This document shows positions 15,658 to 22,467 of a stretch of DNA of 29,598 nt, one piece after another. Numbering within the stretch: the stretch's first letter is position 1; each line of letters begins with the position of its first letter. The stretch comes from a virus: positions 1-29,598 of IMG/VR virus record IMGVR_UViG_3300037584_004370, one strand, 5' to 3'. Below the pieces are notes generated by a model. That model was given only the letters and a program-made list of their open reading frames with translations, ran no database searches and had not been told where the DNA came from. The position numbers were made by a program, and so were the translations under genes.

Positions 15658-15870
15658 TCATTCTAATATCAGTTTTTTTATACTTTTACTACCGTCAATA
15701 TTAGATTCAAGCTCAGCCATCGATTTTATACACTGGTATTGAATGTTATTATTTTTATTAGTTCTCATTGCAACTCTTTTACCTTTAAGACAGTCAGACA
15801 TAGTTTCTTGTATTCTGTGTTCCTTGATCTCTCCGTTGACAATCATAAGTAGGGCTATAATCAACTCCAT
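15658..15870 (-). CDS. Small secreted/membrane-like phage protein (70 aa)
   Basis: The N-terminus MELIIALLMIVNGEIKEHRI has a short hydrophobic run that could be a weak signal anchor. Two cysteines follow (C27 in SDCLKGKR and C47 in YQCIKS), which could form a disulfide if exported. I recall conserved proteins of this exact opening in marine phages. Its ATG is fused to the stop of the 126-aa coiled-coil membrane protein (TAATG). That pairing resembles inner/outer spanin gene arrangements, but there is no convincing lipobox, so the role is open. Confidence 0.75.
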   Translation of the reverse strand: MELIIALLMIVNGEIKEHRIQETMSDCLKGKRVAMRTNKNNNIQYQCIKSMAELESNIDGSKSIKKLILE

Positions 15871-16250
15871 TAGTGTGCTCCGCTTCCGTTTTGTCTAACT
15901 TTATCTTTTAATACTTCTATATCTTCTAATGCTTTATCTAGCTGTGCTCTTAAAAATTCTATATTAACTTTGTTTGTCATGTTCATCTCTTGAGTCTCTT
16001 CCATTTTCTCTACGGACTTATAAAGATCCTCAATTAAAAAATGTTGCTCCTGATCGGTAGGGACCTGTTCACTTTTTTTAAGCAAATCATTTTCAAATAA
16101 TTCTCTTGATGTCTCTAACGATACCAACCTTGCAGTCAGCTCCGTATAAGCGAAGACGCCCATTGCTACGAGCACAATCAGGCTAGCTACCGTCTTCATC
16201 GGCATCTGCACGCGTGCCTCTTCTCCGATGTTGAGTGGTTTATTGGACAT
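15870..16250 (-). CDS. TM plus coiled-coil protein, possible inner-spanin-like (126 aa)
   Basis: I choose ATG 16250 (MSNKPLNIGEEARVQMP) rather than the upstream start at 16280 because GGAGG lies five bases before it. Residues about 20-36 (TVASLIVLVAMGVFAYT) form one transmembrane helix, followed by a long charged coiled-coil region (RLVSLETSRELFENDLL and 70-118). A cytoplasmic N-terminus with a periplasmic coiled coil is the topology of inner spanins, though positively charged residues are few. Similar proteins are common in marine phages without known function. Neighbours are small membrane proteins and a 70-aa protein with two cysteines. Confidence 0.75.
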   Translation of the reverse strand: MSNKPLNIGEEARVQMPMKTVASLIVLVAMGVFAYTELTARLVSLETSRELFENDLLKKSEQVPTDQEQHFLIEDLYKSVEKMEETQEMNMTNKVNIEFLRAQLDKALEDIEVLKDKVRQNGSGAH

Positions 16251-16338
16251 GTGGTCCTCCACATAAAGCCAAAGTAACAAGCATTATTATTAACAAACCT
16301 GTAAAGTAATAGTTCATCCTTTGACACTCCATAATCAT
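16240..16338 (-). CDS. Tiny single-TM protein (32 aa, or 25 aa from inner ATG)
   Basis: ATG 16338 shares bases with the preceding TGA (ATGA). The product contains FTGLLIIMLVTLALCGGPHV, one hydrophobic helix. An inner ATG at 16317 (MNYYFTG) has GGAG nine bases ahead and may be the true start, giving 25 aa. The stop lies inside the start of the TM/coiled-coil gene, whose ribosome-binding site it encodes. The LALCG end is only weakly like a lipobox. It could be a lysis-associated micro-protein; that is inference. Confidence 0.6.
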   Translation of the reverse strand: MIMECQRMNYYFTGLLIIMLVTLALCGGPHVQ

Positions 16339-16430
16339 TTTTTCTTCTTATCCTTATGAAACAGATTATCTAACAAAGACCAGAGCTTGTCTAGTAGCCC
16401 GAAAAATTTATAAAAAAACCTATCTATCAT
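16335..16430 (-). CDS. Tiny amphipathic protein (31 aa)
   Basis: ATG 16430 overlaps the stop of the 221-aa gene (ATGA). The product starts MIDRFFYKFFGLLDKLWSLL and ends in a run of lysines. The aromatic, amphipathic helix with a basic tail suggests peripheral membrane binding. I recall similar MIDRF-Y-FFG-LD micro-proteins in marine phage genomes. It is followed, again in ATGA coupling, by a tiny single-TM protein, making a string of three membrane-associated genes. Confidence 0.65.
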   Translation of the reverse strand: MIDRFFYKFFGLLDKLWSLLDNLFHKDKKKK

Positions 16431-17092
16431 TCGTATGTTTTGTCCTCATCTCTCTCTTTTTCATGCATTTCGTAAAACATTTTATTACTATCTTCCGTAA
16501 CCATATTACTATCTTCTGCATCCCATATAGTGGTTTGCACAGAATAGTCTGGCCAACTGTTATCAGTAGTAAAACTATTAACATGCCACAATATACGATT
16601 ATTAGGCTGAGCAGCAAAATTACCGTTATCAAGTGCAAGAATATGTGCACACTTATGCTCTTGAGGTATTTCAGAATGTTCAACATCTAGTATATTTGGC
16701 TCTGGGTGACCCCAATCTAAAGTAAATAAATATTTGCCGTGATAAAATTTTTTATCTAGTCCTAAATATTTACCTTTTAGACCAGCCAACCAATCAAAGC
16801 TATGGACACTAGGATAATAACTAAAACAGTTCCACAGTTCCAACTCGTGCGTCTGCATATCCGGCACAGTGGTTCTATCATGCGATTTTTGGAAAAACGC
16901 TGCAATAGGCAATCGCCAAAAGCACGCCCCGTTTGGTAGCATGATGTTAAATAAGATCGCACGCCCTGAAATCGATGTAATACCGAAGACCACGCACTCT
17001 TCACTTTCTCCCTTGTGTTCTTTAAGATCATATAGATACTCCTTCCTTACCTTACAATATATAGGTGGTGTGTTAGCATTTAAATAAGACAT
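16427..17092 (-). CDS. Conserved marine-phage hypothetical protein (221 aa)
   Basis: The segment IYCKVRKEYLYDLKEHKGE, then VVFGITSISGRAILFNIMLP and ACFWRLPIAAFFQK, matches a conserved protein I remember from cyanophage and pelagiphage genomes, without known function. The middle has LELWNCFSYYPSVHSFDWL and the C-terminal part ends in a long acidic helix (about 195-221). Many aromatic residues and a compact alpha/beta pattern suggest a folded soluble enzyme or binding domain, but no catalytic motif is recognised. It lies between a basic 108-aa protein and a set of membrane micro-proteins. Confidence 0.8.
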   Translation of the reverse strand: MSYLNANTPPIYCKVRKEYLYDLKEHKGESEECVVFGITSISGRAILFNIMLPNGACFWRLPIAAFFQKSHDRTTVPDMQTHELELWNCFSYYPSVHSFDWLAGLKGKYLGLDKKFYHGKYLFTLDWGHPEPNILDVEHSEIPQEHKCAHILALDNGNFAAQPNNRILWHVNSFTTDNSWPDYSVQTTIWDAEDSNMVTEDSNKMFYEMHEKERDEDKTYE

Positions 17093-17419
17093 CTAGCATT
17101 TCCATCTTCTCCGTGCTTGTCTTATTCGTGAATTAGGATCATTTCTAGTCTTAGCTGAAGATCTCTTTAATTGTCCGAGTGACCTAGCACAATATGATTT
17201 TCTTCTCTTTGCAGCAGCTGATCCCTTTTTAACATTTCCCGTCACTGCTGTTTTTAATTTAGAACCTGGATTTGCTCTACGATATGCTGCAACTCCCTTT
17301 GCAGTCATACCTGCTCCAGATTTTGTTTTTCTGTAATTACCACCCTTACCAGTGGTTCTTCTAATAGGGGTTTCTCCACCTCTACTAAAACCTAAAACTT
17401 TTAAACCGTATTTATTCAT
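17093..17419 (-). CDS. Lys/Arg-rich DUF6321-like protein (108 aa)
   Basis: The sequence has GAGMTAKGVAAYRRANPGSK at about 35-54, followed by LKTAVTGNVKKGSAAAKRRK and SYCARSLGQLKRSSAKTRND, which resembles DUF6321 as I remember it, a small basic domain shared by phages and some eukaryotes. It is very basic throughout, with two cysteines late in the chain (C77 and the terminal C108). The start is fused to the previous stop (TAATG). Nucleic-acid binding or packaging inside the capsid is an inference from charge; function is not known. Confidence 0.75.
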   Translation of the reverse strand: MNKYGLKVLGFSRGGETPIRRTTGKGGNYRKTKSGAGMTAKGVAAYRRANPGSKLKTAVTGNVKKGSAAAKRRKSYCARSLGQLKRSSAKTRNDPNSRIRQARRRWKC

Positions 17420-17739
17420 TAACCTGTAAATGAAACAGTCACTGATGCAGTATTGGTTGCAACTATTCCAAGTCCTTTTTTAAATAAAACACCTGAACCT
17501 GGAAGGTAAACATCAATACCTTCACTTCCAAAAACAAATCTACCTATTTCAGTAGCTGTTCCGCCTTGTATAGCACCAGATGTAAGTGAATCATAAAATA
17601 TTACAATATTGTTAGTAGCGTTAGTTCCAGCAGCTTGAATTGAAGTTACTCTTAGTCTGCCTGAGTGAACAACAGATCCTGTTGTAGTTACTTGTTGAAG
17701 TAAACCTTGATCACTTGTAAAACTTCCGCCACCACTCAT
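17419..17739 (-). CDS. Small beta-rich virion protein (106 aa)
   Basis: The protein is Gly/Ser/Thr/Val-rich with alternating strands (HSGRLRVTSIQAAGTNATNN, IGRFVFGSEGIDVYLPGSG, GLGIVATNTASVTVSFTG). The end GIDVYLPGSGVLFKKGLGI parallels the SLPEDGILFPNGVYL segment of the next upstream gene, so the two are probably distant paralogues. This fold type fits capsid decoration or tail ring proteins. It is placed just upstream of the basic 108-aa gene with a TAATG junction. Virion role is inferred. Confidence 0.7.
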   Translation of the reverse strand: MSGGGSFTSDQGLLQQVTTTGSVVHSGRLRVTSIQAAGTNATNNIVIFYDSLTSGAIQGGTATEIGRFVFGSEGIDVYLPGSGVLFKKGLGIVATNTASVTVSFTG

Positions 17740-17741
17740 AA

Positions 17742-18074
17742 TTATCCGTTCTGACCAGTAAGATTAGGTCCAGAAAATTTATCAGTTAATAAAGTTACGG
17801 CTGTAACTTTTGTTGCTGTTGATAAATAAACTCCGTTAGGAAATAAAATACCATCTTCAGGTAATGAAAAATTAATTACATCTCCAGAAGGAACATCAGC
17901 AGTAAATAAATTTACTCCACCTGATGATGAGTCAGTATTCAATGCTACTTGACCAGCACCTGTACCATCAGAAGCAATAATCATTCCTTTGAGTCTAATT
18001 GGTGCAGCAATCACTACAGTAGAAGTTGCTGTTCCAACTATTCTTGTTGCTTGTATATCAGCTTTAATAGCCAT
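17742..18074 (-). CDS. Small beta-rich virion protein (110 aa)
   Basis: The start at ATG 18074 (MAIKADIQATRIVGTATSTV) is preferred over an upstream ATG at 18113 because AAAGGAGA stands eight bases before it and because the longer version would run through a hairpin. Strands such as IRLKGMIIASDG, GQVALNTDSSSGG and DGILFPNGVYLST suggest an all-beta domain. It shares the ILFPNGVYL-type motif with the downstream 106-aa protein. Strong translation signals and location after the capsid gene suggest an abundant virion component such as a decoration protein. Confidence 0.75.
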   Translation of the reverse strand: MAIKADIQATRIVGTATSTVVIAAPIRLKGMIIASDGTGAGQVALNTDSSSGGVNLFTADVPSGDVINFSLPEDGILFPNGVYLSTATKVTAVTLLTDKFSGPNLTGQNG

Positions 18075-18093
18075 AAAAATTTCTCCTTTGTTC

Positions 18094-18113
18094 GTGGCTC
18101 CCGAAGGAGCCAC
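18094..18113 (-). promoter_or_regulatory. RNA hairpin with cUUCGg tetraloop before RBS
   Basis: On the minus strand the RNA would read GUGGCUCC-UUCG-GGAGCCAC, an eight-pair perfect stem capped by the very stable C(UUCG)G tetraloop. It sits between the 164-aa gene stop and the ribosome-binding site of the 110-aa gene. It lacks a following U-run, so it is unlikely to be an intrinsic terminator; mRNA stabilisation, processing or translation control is more likely. Confidence 0.75.
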
Positions 18114-18123
18114 TAATTACTTA

Positions 18124-18618
18124 TTAGCCTATTTTACCGTCATCTTTTACATAGTAGTAAATGATTCCAGTTACTGTTCCGCCAGTTGCTGCTGAAGCAC
18201 CTTGTCCACCAACAATTTTTATAATTTCAGTTGCTGGTAAAGCTAGGTTTCCTAAAGAAGCTCCTGAAGTTGAATCACCACCCCAAACGGTTGCAATTCC
18301 ACCATCAGCATCTGCTTCATTTAAAAGACCGTCAACATCAACAAAGTCTGTTCCACCATCAAGGTCAGTGTAACCCATATCAACAGTTGGGTTAGTACCA
18401 CCTGTTGCTGCACCGTTAAAAGTAATTCCTGTAACGATTGCATTTTTTGGAAGAACAACTTTTCTTGTATCAGTTGCTGATACTTGCACATCAGTTCCCT
18501 GAGCTGCAGTTGGCACAAAATAAAATTGAGCCTGTAAGCTTACTGAACCTGCGTAAGTTGTTTTTGTACTATCTCCACCGCCAGATCTGACGTTAGATAG
18601 AAATGTTGTATTAGCCAT
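18124..18618 (-). CDS. Probable virion protein following the capsid gene (164 aa)
   Basis: The protein is acidic and beta-rich, starting MANTTFLSNVRSGGGDSTKT, with repeated Val/Thr strands (VVLPKNAIVTGITFNGAA) and a Gly/Asp-rich middle (DLDGGTDFVDVDGLLNEAD). ATG 18618 has a perfect AAAGGAGA site. It is the first gene after the terminator of the capsid gene, and the likely promoter/inverted repeat lies just upstream. Abundance signals and composition suggest a capsid-surface or head-fibre component; no family is recognised. Confidence 0.75.
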   Translation of the reverse strand: MANTTFLSNVRSGGGDSTKTTYAGSVSLQAQFYFVPTAAQGTDVQVSATDTRKVVLPKNAIVTGITFNGAATGGTNPTVDMGYTDLDGGTDFVDVDGLLNEADADGGIATVWGGDSTSGASLGNLALPATEIIKIVGGQGASAATGGTVTGIIYYYVKDDGKIG

Positions 18619-18641
18619 AATTTTCTCCTTTGTATAGCTGC

Positions 18642-18686
18642 TAATTTGTAGTCTCTATACCGTCTGCTTAGTCAGTCTACAAATTA
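18642..18686 (-). promoter_or_regulatory. Possible promoter/operator: inverted repeat overlapping TATAAT
   Basis: Ten-base inverted arms TAATTTGTAG (18642-18651) and CTACAAATTA (18677-18686) flank a 25-base loop. On the minus strand a TATAAT (18688-18683) overlaps one arm, and a second TATAAT lies at 18710-18705. No clear -35 box is visible. The site is between the capsid terminator and the 164-aa gene, a sensible place for a new promoter. A structured 5' leader is an alternative reading. Confidence 0.4.
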
Positions 18687-18713
18687 TATTATCTAAGTGT
18701 TTTAATTATACAT

Positions 18714-18746
18714 AAAAAAAAGGGCGATGTAAAACACCGCCCTTTT
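18714..18746 (-). terminator. Strong intrinsic terminator after the major capsid gene
   Basis: Minus-strand RNA forms GGGCGGUGU-UUU-ACAUCGCCC, a nine-pair stem with one G-U pair, flanked by AAAA on the 5' side and followed by a run of eight U. It begins about 25 bases after the capsid stop at 18770. A weaker seven-base hairpin (TAAATAC/GTATTTA) lies between them. Confidence 0.9.
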
Positions 18747-18769
18747 AAAGTAAATACTAGTTGTATTTA

Positions 18770-19687
18770 TTAGCTAGTTGGTAAATTTCCGTTACCAAAA
18801 ATACATCTTGGATCAGAAAATCCAAAAGAGTATCTTTCTCTAGCTTTAAATCTCATGTTGCCAGTATCGAAGTCACCTTCCATTGCAGTTTTGATTGGTG
18901 ATCTAACGAAGTATTTTAATCCGTTAGGCACATCAGTCAATAAGAAGAATGCGTCTGTGTCAGTTAAAAAGTTATTAACTCTGTAACCTTCAGGGACCAT
19001 TCCCATATTGTTAATTGCATTGATGTCGTTGTCGGCAGTTCCAACTCTCATTGGAGACTTCATGATTCTTTCAGCAGTAAATTGTAATTCTTTTGGAATT
19101 ATCATTTTTCTACCTGTAGAAGCAATTTTTAAGCCTCTTTCGTCAACAAAACCAGCAATGTCAATTAATGACTGCTCAAGCGAAGTTTCATTCAAGTCTG
19201 CAGCAGTTGCAAGAACATTTGAAAAGACACCACCAGTAGCTAGTGGGTGAGAAGCATTAATTAATGATACTCCGTCTCCACCTGTTACAGTAGCAACTTG
19301 TGCATTGTTCAAAACATTTGCAGCTTTAGTCTGCTTCGTGTTTGCCATAGATCTTGCAAGAGCTCTTGTGTATCTTCCTGCTAATCTATCGTATAGGTTA
19401 TCTTCGATTGCTTCCTCAGTGATAGAGAATGCTAATGCGATTGTTTCGTGGTTGTATCTTGCTGTGAAAGTTTCACCCGCAGTATCAAACACTACTCCAG
19501 CACCTTCTTGTTTAGTTGGTGCAGAAGCAAAACCGCTTAACATTACTTCCTCTTCGAAAGCTCTGTCAGATGTTTCAGTAGAAAAAATTTCAGCATGCTG
19601 ATTTTCATATCTACTATATTCCAGGCCGAATAAAGCATTCAAACCTGGCTCTAGTTCTTTAACTAGTTGGGATCGTGATATAGCCAT
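18770..19687 (-). CDS. Major capsid protein (305 aa)
   Basis: The N-terminus MAISRSQLVKELEPGLNALFG, followed by YENQHAEIFSTETSDRAFEE and EEVMLSGFASAPTKQEG, matches the Mu gpT-like major head protein family (PF10124) as found in marine phages. Further family-like parts are FTARYNHETIALAFSITEEA at about 73-92 and LARSMANTKQTKAANVLNNA at about 109-128. The end FKARERYSFGFSDPRCIFGN is also typical. It should adopt the HK97 fold and form the icosahedral shell. Scaffold is a separate upstream gene. The AAGGAGA site and the following terminator agree with very high expression. Confidence 0.9.
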   Translation of the reverse strand: MAISRSQLVKELEPGLNALFGLEYSRYENQHAEIFSTETSDRAFEEEVMLSGFASAPTKQEGAGVVFDTAGETFTARYNHETIALAFSITEEAIEDNLYDRLAGRYTRALARSMANTKQTKAANVLNNAQVATVTGGDGVSLINASHPLATGGVFSNVLATAADLNETSLEQSLIDIAGFVDERGLKIASTGRKMIIPKELQFTAERIMKSPMRVGTADNDINAINNMGMVPEGYRVNNFLTDTDAFFLLTDVPNGLKYFVRSPIKTAMEGDFDTGNMRFKARERYSFGFSDPRCIFGNGNLPTS

Positions 19688-19699
19688 AGTTTATTCTCC

Positions 19700-20284
19700 T
19701 TATGCTAAGCCTGTGCCACTTCTGTAGAAGTGATTGTTGATTCTAACAAGAATATTAGCATTTGCAGCCGTAGTATCCGAATTGTTTGGATCCTGCGAAA
19801 TGTCAATTGCTTGTACTGCGAAAGTAGTTGCAATACCTGAAGCACCAACATCAAGTTGAGCTTTAGATAGTCCTGTTTGTGTAACACCAGTAGTGTTTAC
19901 AACTGAGTAGTTCTTATATAGATCCGCTCTCGTGAAAGCCGCGTCTGCATCTGCTAAGAATACTGCATCTGGATCATCAACAACAAAGGCAGTAATATCG
20001 CCTTGAGTTGGTGTAATTCCACCAGGGTAGAAATTCTTATAAGTCGGCTTTTGAGTAGTTGGATCATTATAAAAGCATCCGTTGAAAACGCCCACAATAG
20101 CATCACTAGTACCACCAGTATGTTTTTCAATATTTCCAGTAGAAGTAGGGATAACCATATCTCCTTGGAAAATTAAAGTAGCATATCCAGGTTTAACTGT
20201 GTATCTATTTTGAGCACCTACTAATGGTGTGCCGTCTAGTTTTCTGTAAGGTCTAAGACCGAACTTTTCTAACACGTTTGCCAT
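19700..20284 (-). CDS. Probable head decoration/stabilising protein (194 aa)
   Basis: The protein begins MANVLEKFGLRPYRKLDGTP and has a beta pattern (RYTVKPGYATLIFQGDMVIP, AIVGVFNGCFYND, ITAFVVDDPDAVFLADAD). It lies directly upstream of the capsid gene, 12 bases away, and has an AAAGGAGA site. Proteins with a LRP-R-L-G-P start in this position are common in marine phages with gpT-like capsids, in my memory, and a decoration role is likely from context. The KPGYA...GDMV pattern resembles an SH3-like barrel as in lambda gpD-type families. Family not proven. Confidence 0.7.
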   Translation of the reverse strand: MANVLEKFGLRPYRKLDGTPLVGAQNRYTVKPGYATLIFQGDMVIPTSTGNIEKHTGGTSDAIVGVFNGCFYNDPTTQKPTYKNFYPGGITPTQGDITAFVVDDPDAVFLADADAAFTRADLYKNYSVVNTTGVTQTGLSKAQLDVGASGIATTFAVQAIDISQDPNNSDTTAANANILVRINNHFYRSGTGLA

Positions 20285-20347
20285 AGTTGTTTTCTCCTTT
20301 AACTTATTTATTTAATCCAAGCTATCTAGGTAGGTAATGCAAAAAAA

Positions 20348-20821
20348 TTATTTTTTACTTTTCTGACTACCACCAAAGGTAACTCTAGACTGTCTATCAA
20401 TATTGATAGGCATGTCCGGGTGTTGTTCCTTCATAAGATCTCTGTCCACCGCGTCTGTTCTGTCTTGAGTTATTTTTTTAAAATACTCAGCACGACTTCT
20501 TAAAATCTCTTCCGGTATCCTTGCCAACACAAGGCCTCCAATTCCGATTAAACCAGCGTGTTGTCCGAGTTGGATTACAGGAAAATCATTTTCACCAATT
20601 TCACTTTTCAATGTATCGGCTCTAACAAATTCCCAGCCCTCTCGTAGTTTCTTAGATACATTACCTGGATCTTCGAAACCATTTGCCGAAGTTCTTACCC
20701 ATCTATGTGAGTATCCCTGTGGCGGCACTGGTGCATCCAAACTGGATGGTGGAGTCCAATCTTTTTTACGAGCTAGTTTTTGCCTCGTATCAGACTCGCG
20801 TGAAGTTTTTATAGATGTCAT
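20348..20821 (-). CDS. Conserved head-module protein (157 aa)
   Basis: The N-terminal half has DWTPPSSLDAPVPPQGYSHRW and REGWEFVRADTLKSEIGEND, then a Gly-rich hydrophobic segment LGQHAGLIGIGGLVLARIPEE. The second half is a charged helix (RSRAEYFKKITQDRTDAVDRD) and a basic tail. A layout of W-PP-L-P-GY-RWVR plus EGWE-V is conserved in phages with gpT-like capsids. It sits between scaffold and decoration genes, so a role in head assembly is likely. There is no known catalytic motif. Confidence 0.7.
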   Translation of the reverse strand: MTSIKTSRESDTRQKLARKKDWTPPSSLDAPVPPQGYSHRWVRTSANGFEDPGNVSKKLREGWEFVRADTLKSEIGENDFPVIQLGQHAGLIGIGGLVLARIPEEILRSRAEYFKKITQDRTDAVDRDLMKEQHPDMPINIDRQSRVTFGGSQKSKK

Positions 20822-20822
20822 A

Positions 20823-21827
20823 TTATGCTCCTTCCTTCACGTATTTTGCGTATTCCTCTAGTGGCACCCCTAATTTCTTAGCGATAACTACCTGCGATTT
20901 GGTGAGTTTCACAGACTTGCGTCCTCCAGATCTACGACTAACAGAAGCAACATTTTGGACGGGCTCACGTGTACTTTGTTTTACTTCAGTCGTTTCTTGA
21001 GCAAATTTCTGAGGGAAATACTCCTTCATACGTTTGTTGATTTGATTATAGTATTCATCACTCTCTGCGTCAATTCCCTGCTGTATAAGGTCTTCATGTA
21101 TTCCCATTGCAGCAGATGTTAAAACTCTATCAGTGCCAAACCATTCGTTCTCTTCAGCCCAACCTTGAGCTTTACGACTAATTTGTGGCTGTGGAGCTTC
21201 TTGACCTTGCTCTTGCACAGGTTGTGATTCTACTTCTTTTTTCTTTGCCTCTTTTTCACCAAGCGACATTGAAACTTTTTCTTTCTCAACTGCTAATTTA
21301 GTAAGGCTATCTTGAGCCTCTAAAATAGCATCTGTATCTTGAGAATCTAAAGCAGTTTTTAGGGCAGTTTTTGCCTTATCTCTTTCTGCTTCTATTCTTG
21401 CTTCATACTCTTTGAGATAATTAGTATCTTTCTCTTCAAATTGACTTTGAACAGAGTCATACTTATTTTTTAAACCTTTAGCATAATCAAGTGCAGCTCT
21501 TTCTTTACGTTCAGCTTCCTTAATTTGAAAGGTAAGTTTTTTTATTCGTTTTTGAACTTTCTCGGAGTAACCTTGCAAGTCATCATCAGATGCTGCAACT
21601 TCTTCCTTCTGTTCAACTTTTGCTTCTGGTTCTTTCTCAGCTTCTTTTGCTTCGTTTAAAAGTTCCTTTGCAGTTTTTTGATTTGAAACATCTGTATAAC
21701 CTAAGTCTACATCTTCTTTTTTTTCAAAAGCAGTTGTATCTTCATTTGGTGTTTCGATTGTAATAGTTTCGTCTTTAACGCCATCAGTATCTAATTCAAC
21801 TTCTGGATTTTTATTTTCTTCAGCCAT
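20823..21827 (-). CDS. Head scaffolding protein (334 aa)
   Basis: The protein is highly charged. An acidic, disordered N-terminus (about 1-80) leads into long coiled coils (KRIKKLTFQIKEAERKERAA and the stretch up to about 205), then a Gln/Pro linker (QEQGQEAPQPQ). A small domain WAEENEWFGTDRVLTSAAMG follows, and finally a basic C-terminal helix-turn (GRKSVKLTKSQVVIAKKLGV) as used by scaffolds to bind the capsid protein. The WFG-DR motif followed by an LIQQGID helix is common to podovirus scaffolds. The AAGGAGG site is strong, and the gene precedes the capsid gene in the usual order. Confidence 0.85.
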   Translation of the reverse strand: MAEENKNPEVELDTDGVKDETITIETPNEDTTAFEKKEDVDLGYTDVSNQKTAKELLNEAKEAEKEPEAKVEQKEEVAASDDDLQGYSEKVQKRIKKLTFQIKEAERKERAALDYAKGLKNKYDSVQSQFEEKDTNYLKEYEARIEAERDKAKTALKTALDSQDTDAILEAQDSLTKLAVEKEKVSMSLGEKEAKKKEVESQPVQEQGQEAPQPQISRKAQGWAEENEWFGTDRVLTSAAMGIHEDLIQQGIDAESDEYYNQINKRMKEYFPQKFAQETTEVKQSTREPVQNVASVSRRSGGRKSVKLTKSQVVIAKKLGVPLEEYAKYVKEGA

Positions 21828-21836
21828 TTGTCCTCC

Positions 21837-22289
21837 TTAATAATGGTGCAAAATATCGTTAGGGTCTTTAATATTGGCAATGATCTCATCATCATTCAAT
21901 ATTCTTACTTCCCCTCCGTCTATTTTGAATCTTGAACCTGCATACCTACTAAAAATTACCCATTCATTTAGTTTGCACCAAGGTCCTTTTGAGAATTTAT
22001 CTTTATCTTGATAACAAAGATCTCCCATTTTCAATACAAGACCACATACTGTAGTCATTTGTATTGTTTCTTGTGTCGTATCAGATAACCACAAACCACC
22101 TTTGGTTTTTTTAGGACCAGCATAGGGTAATACTAATAATCTGTATCCTGTAGGTGTTGGTAGACTATCTAATGTTGATTTTTTGATCGCTTTAGGATCA
22201 AGGACTGTTTTGACTTCTTCTTCGCTTTTATAAGCGTTTAAAAGTGCTTCAGTCCGTTTCGGTGTCTCCGTGGACTTGTTCATCTTCAT
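21837..22289 (-). CDS. GroES-like co-chaperonin (150 aa)
   Basis: Residues about 47-138 show a GroES-type barrel: TGYRLLVLPYAGPKKTKGGL, a loop with GGLWLSDTTQETIQ, VCGLVLKMGD, EWVIFSRYAGSRFKIDGGEV and LNDDEIIANI. The mobile-loop tripeptide that is IVL in GroES appears as LWL. It carries a 45-residue N-terminal extension absent from GroES. The role would be to act with host GroEL in folding the capsid, like T4 gp31. It is next to the scaffold gene. The start region overlaps the 72-aa gene by 41 bases; an inner ATG at 22283 is also possible. Confidence 0.85.
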   Translation of the reverse strand: MKMNKSTETPKRTEALLNAYKSEEEVKTVLDPKAIKKSTLDSLPTPTGYRLLVLPYAGPKKTKGGLWLSDTTQETIQMTTVCGLVLKMGDLCYQDKDKFSKGPWCKLNEWVIFSRYAGSRFKIDGGEVRILNDDEIIANIKDPNDILHHY

Positions 22290-22467
22290 ACTCCGTGTTT
22301 GTCAGCAGGTCTTTTAGATCCTGTTGCAGATCTTCTAATGATCTGATTTGACCTCTAACATATTGTAGTTTCTCCATAGTGTCAACACCATATATAGCGT
22401 GGTCTTTGAGTTGTTGAAGACTTTTCTTAATTCTTCTTTGTACTAATGAAATTGTATCTATATCCAT
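22249..22467 (-). CDS. Small coiled-coil hypothetical protein (72 aa)
   Basis: The product (MDIDTISLVQRRIKKSLQQL...) is nearly all helical with heptad-like leucines and ends in an acidic tail (EYEDEQVHGDTETD). Its ATG is fused to the stop of the methyltransferase-glycosyltransferase gene (TAATG) and its 3' end overlaps the GroES-like gene by 41 bases. I do not recognise a family. Such short helical proteins in head modules are often assembly factors, but this is a guess. Confidence 0.7.
   Translation of the reverse strand: MDIDTISLVQRRIKKSLQQLKDHAIYGVDTMEKLQYVRGQIRSLEDLQQDLKDLLTNTEYEDEQVHGDTETD

Noticed and set aside
16420-16686. Minus-strand frame of 88 codons rich in Ile/Leu that looks like a membrane protein
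   Set aside because: It is an out-of-frame reading of the C-terminal half of the 221-aa conserved protein; the isoleucine/leucine richness comes from the AT bias.
19305-19601. Plus-strand frame of 98 codons inside the capsid gene
   Set aside because: It is the antisense of a clear major capsid protein gene and shows no start signal or recognisable product.
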